Origin: Desulfovibrio sp. ZJ369
GTDB lineage: Bacteria; Desulfobacterota; Desulfovibrionia; Desulfovibrionales; Desulfovibrionaceae
Direction of reading: 5' to 3'
DNA length: 64,000 nt
Assembly (NCBI RefSeq): GCF_011039085.1
Contig: NZ_JAAKEI010000007.1
Span: 1-64,000, forward strand
Shown in pieces: positions 61,399-64,000 of this stretch. The translations under genes and the position numbers were made by a program. The notes beneath the pieces are model-generated. The model worked only from the letters and a program-made list of their open reading frames with translations. It made no database searches and was not told the origin of the DNA. The first letter of the stretch is position 1. Every line of letters begins with the position of its first letter.

Positions 61399-64000
61399 TT
61401 ATTCTTCGGCAAGGGCCTCCGCAAAGCGGGCCCGCAGTGCCTGCAACTTGGCTTTGGCGTCCAAAAGCTGCGTGGCGCGTTCCTTTTCGCGGGCCACCAC
61501 TTCGGCCGGGGCGCGGCTTACAAAGCTCTCGTTGCTCAACTTCTTGTTCACGCCTGTCACGTCCTTTTCCAACCTGGCCAGTTCCTTGTCCAGACGCGCC
61601 AGCTCGCTGCTCAGATCCACGGCGCCGCGCAGGGGCACAATGACCTGGCAGCCCTGCACCACGGCCGAGGCCGAAGCTTTGGGCGCATGCACGTCGGCCC
61701 CCAGCGTCAGAGATTCCAGGCGGGCCAGGGTCAGCATCAGGCCCCGGTTTTCTTCGAGCAGCGCGGCCTGGGCCTGATCCACGGGATGCAGGAGCAAGCC
61801 CACCTTCTGGCCGGGGTTGATGCCCAGCTCGGCCTTGATGGTGCGCACGGCCACAATCACGCCCTGGATCAGCTCCATGCGGCAGGCTTCGGCCTCGCGC
61901 ACACAGCCGGGCCGCAGGGGCGGATAGGGCTCCAGCGCGATATCCGTGGCTTTTTCCCCGGCCGCCACGGGCAGGGCCTGCCAGATTTCGGCGGTCACAA
62001 AGGGCATGATCGGATGCAGCAAAACCAGAAGCTCCCGCAGCACAAGCCAGAGCACATACTGGGCCGTCTCTTTGCGCGCAACGCCCTCCGCGCTTTCAGC
62101 GGCCTGCATGCCGGGCCCCATATCCGGCTTGATCAATTCCAGATACCAGTCGCAAAACTCATTCCAGAGGAATTTGTAGCCGAGCTGGGCCGCGTCGTTG
62201 AAGCGGTATTCGGCAAGCGCCCGATCCATGTCCAGCTTGATCATTTCCAGGCGGTGCAGAATCCACTGATGATGCAGGCCCTGCACGCTTTCCAGACTCA
62301 CCGCCCGCGGCGCGTGCTCCGGCAGGTTCATCAGGGCGAAGCGCGCGGCGTTCCAGAGCTTGTTCACAAAATGGCGGTAGCCCTCAATGCGATCTTCGGA
62401 GAGGCGGATGTCCCGGCCCATGGCCGCAAAGGCCGTGAGCGTGAAGCGCAGGGCGTCGCAGCCGTATTTGTCGATCATGGACAGGGGATCAATGACGTTG
62501 CCCGTGGACTTGGACATCTTGCGGCCCGTGGCGTCGCGCACCAGGGCGTGCAGATAGACGTCCCGGAAAGGCGCCTGCTTCATGAAATGCAGGCCCATCA
62601 TCATCATCCGGGCCACCCAGAAAAAGAGGATATCAAAGCCCGTGACCAGCACCGCGGTGGGATACCAGCGGGCCAGCTCCCTGGTCCGTTCCGGCCAGCC
62701 CAGGATCGAGAACGGCCAGAGCGCGGAGGAGAACCAGGTATCCAGCACATCCTCGTCCTGGGCCAGATCGGCCGAGCCGCAGGCCGGGCAGGCAGCCGGA
62801 GCTTCCTCGGCCACGATCAGCCTGCCGCAAGCCTTGCAGGTCCAGGCCGGAATGCGATGCCCCCACCAGATCTGACGGCTGATGCACCAGTCGCGGATAT
62901 TGTCCAGCCAATGATAATACGTCTTGAGCCAGGATTCCGGCAGAATCCGGGTCAGCTCGGGCACGGCCGCGCGCGCGGCCGGGGCCATTCTGGTGGCGGC
63001 CACGAACCATTGGGTTGAAACATGCGGCTCCACCACCGTATGGCAGCGGTAGCAATGCCCCACGGCGTGCTCCAGATCATCCACGCCCGCCAGGTCTCCG
63101 GCGGCCTCCAGATCGGCCGTGATGCGCTCGCGGCACTCCTGCTTGGAAAGCCCGGCGTACGGCCCAGCGGCAGCGGTCATCACGCCGTTTTCGTCAATGA
63201 CCTGCACAAATTCCAGATTGTGTTTCTTGCCCAGCGTCCAGTCGTTGTGGTCATGGCAGGGCGTCACCTTCAGCGCGCCGGTGCCGAACTCCCGATCCAC
63301 ATACTTGTCCGCGATAATCGGCACTTCGCGGCCCAGCACCGGCACGCGCGCGGTTTTGCCCACCAGATGCCGGTAGCGCTCATCCTCAGGATGCACGCAC
63401 ACGGCCGTGTCGCCGGGGATGGTTTCCGGCCTGGTGGTGGCCACCACAAGGGCGCCCGAACCGTCCGCAAGATGGTAGCGCACGCGCCAGAGCTTGCCGC
63501 GCGTCTGCTCGTGCTCCACCTCGTCGTCGGCCAAAGCCGTGTGACAGCGCGAGCACCAGTTGATGATATAGTCGCCCTTGTAGATCAGGCCTTGATCATA
63601 GAGCTGCACAAAAACCTTGCGCACCGCGGCCGAGAGGCCTTCATCCATGGTGAAGCGCAGCCGCGTCCAGTCCACGGACGCGCCGAGAGCGCCGATCTGA
63701 TCCAGGATGCGGTGCCCGTACTCCGCGCGCCAGGACCAGACCTTTTCCACAAAGGCCTCGCGGCCCACGTCCTGGCGGGTCTTGCCTTCCCTGGCCAGAG
63801 CGCGCTCCACCACATTCTGGGTGGCAATGCCCGCGTGATCCGTGCCCGGCGCCCAAAGGACGTTTTTACCCTTCTGCCGGGCATGGCGGCAGAGCACGTC
63901 GATCAGGGTGAGGTTCAGGGCGTGGCCCATGTGCAGGGCCCCGGTGACGTTGGGCGGCGGGATGACAATGGAATAGGGCTCGCCGGGCGCGTCCGGGTCG
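61399..64000 (-). CDS. valS: Valyl-tRNA synthetase (5' end beyond the window)
   Basis: A class Ia synthetase charging tRNA-Val. The visible part is about 866 residues, and the frame runs off the right edge, so only roughly the first few tens of residues are missing. The HIGH-type motif is PPPNVTGALHMGHALNLT at the edge. The connective/editing domain follows (TTRPETIPGDTAV). The KMSKS loop is GRKMSKSTGNVIDP. A zinc-ribbon-like TCKACGRL...CPACGSADL is in the central part. The C-terminal coiled-coil arm is LARLDKELARLEKDVTGVNK. Confidence 0.97.
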   Translation of the reverse strand, partial: DPDAPGEPYSIVIPPPNVTGALHMGHALNLTLIDVLCRHARQKGKNVLWAPGTDHAGIATQNVVERALAREGKTRQDVGREAFVEKVWSWRAEYGHRILDQIGALGASVDWTRLRFTMDEGLSAAVRKVFVQLYDQGLIYKGDYIINWCSRCHTALADDEVEHEQTRGKLWRVRYHLADGSGALVVATTRPETIPGDTAVCVHPEDERYRHLVGKTARVPVLGREVPIIADKYVDREFGTGALKVTPCHDHNDWTLGKKHNLEFVQVIDENGVMTAAAGPYAGLSKQECRERITADLEAAGDLAGVDDLEHAVGHCYRCHTVVEPHVSTQWFVAATRMAPAARAAVPELTRILPESWLKTYYHWLDNIRDWCISRQIWWGHRIPAWTCKACGRLIVAEEAPAACPACGSADLAQDEDVLDTWFSSALWPFSILGWPERTRELARWYPTAVLVTGFDILFFWVARMMMMGLHFMKQAPFRDVYLHALVRDATGRKMSKSTGNVIDPLSMIDKYGCDALRFTLTAFAAMGRDIRLSEDRIEGYRHFVNKLWNAARFALMNLPEHAPRAVSLESVQGLHHQWILHRLEMIKLDMDRALAEYRFNDAAQLGYKFLWNEFCDWYLELIKPDMGPGMQAAESAEGVARKETAQYVLWLVLRELLVLLHPIMPFVTAEIWQALPVAAGEKATDIALEPYPPLRPGCVREAEACRMELIQGVIVAVRTIKAELGINPGQKVGLLLHPVDQAQAALLEENRGLMLTLARLESLTLGADVHAPKASASAVVQGCQVIVPLRGAVDLSSELARLDKELARLEKDVTGVNKKLSNESFVSRAPAEVVAREKERATQLLDAKAKLQALRARFAEALAEE

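Overview
The window looks like chromosomal DNA of a sulfate-reducing deltaproteobacterium of the Desulfovibrionaceae. It is GC-rich and carries sat (ATP sulfurylase), a complete dsrMKJOP electron-transfer operon headed by an RsbRD-type gene, a DsrE-family gene, and housekeeping genes (ssb, typA, rpsL-rpsG-fusA, valS, argJ, ddl, rlmN). No rRNA, tRNA, integrase or transposase gene was found.

Layout. 0-6 kb: sugar acetyltransferase, hydroxypyruvate isomerase, GNAT, a VKOR-thioredoxin membrane protein, sat and ssb. 6-12 kb: an unusual acetyl-CoA-carboxylase-type operon (biotin carboxylase, DUF1847 protein, one polypeptide joining AccA-like and AccD-like halves, a biotinyl-carrier-like protein), with decayed copies of the carboxyltransferase tail in its gap. 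12-22 kb: purine nucleoside phosphorylase, typA with a possible leader peptide, a DsrE-like protein, and tamA-tamB. 22-28 kb: RsbRD-type gene and dsrMKJOP. 28-32 kb: a CCA-enzyme relative with a degenerate nucleotidyltransferase, rlmN, and an orphan Fe-S/cytochrome b pair.

32.6-48.1 kb is the most interesting gene block. Four genes run leftwards: a 1339-residue polyketide-synthase-like protein without an evident ketosynthase, then a TolC-type lipoprotein, an HlyD-type adaptor and a Wzx-type flippase. Divergently, an alpha-oxoamine synthase is followed by glycosyltransferase, deacetylase, glycosyltransferase and an asparagine-synthetase-type amidotransferase, the last four overlapping. I infer one pathway that builds an amino-lipid, decorates it with sugars and exports it. 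48-64 kb: htpX, two small lipoproteins, an HD hydrolase, ddl, a CDP-6-deoxyhexose set (rfbF, rfbG, RmlC-like), argJ, the str ribosomal operon and the 3' part of valS.

At least 17 intergenic sites carry a mosaic family of palindromic repeats bounded by TAGAGC...GCTCTA. In seven genes the stop codon itself is the TAG or TAA of the repeat terminus, and an eighth gene ends inside a repeat hairpin. No mobilising enzyme is encoded in the window. This repeat system and the 15-kb lipid/glycan block are the best candidates for undescribed biology.
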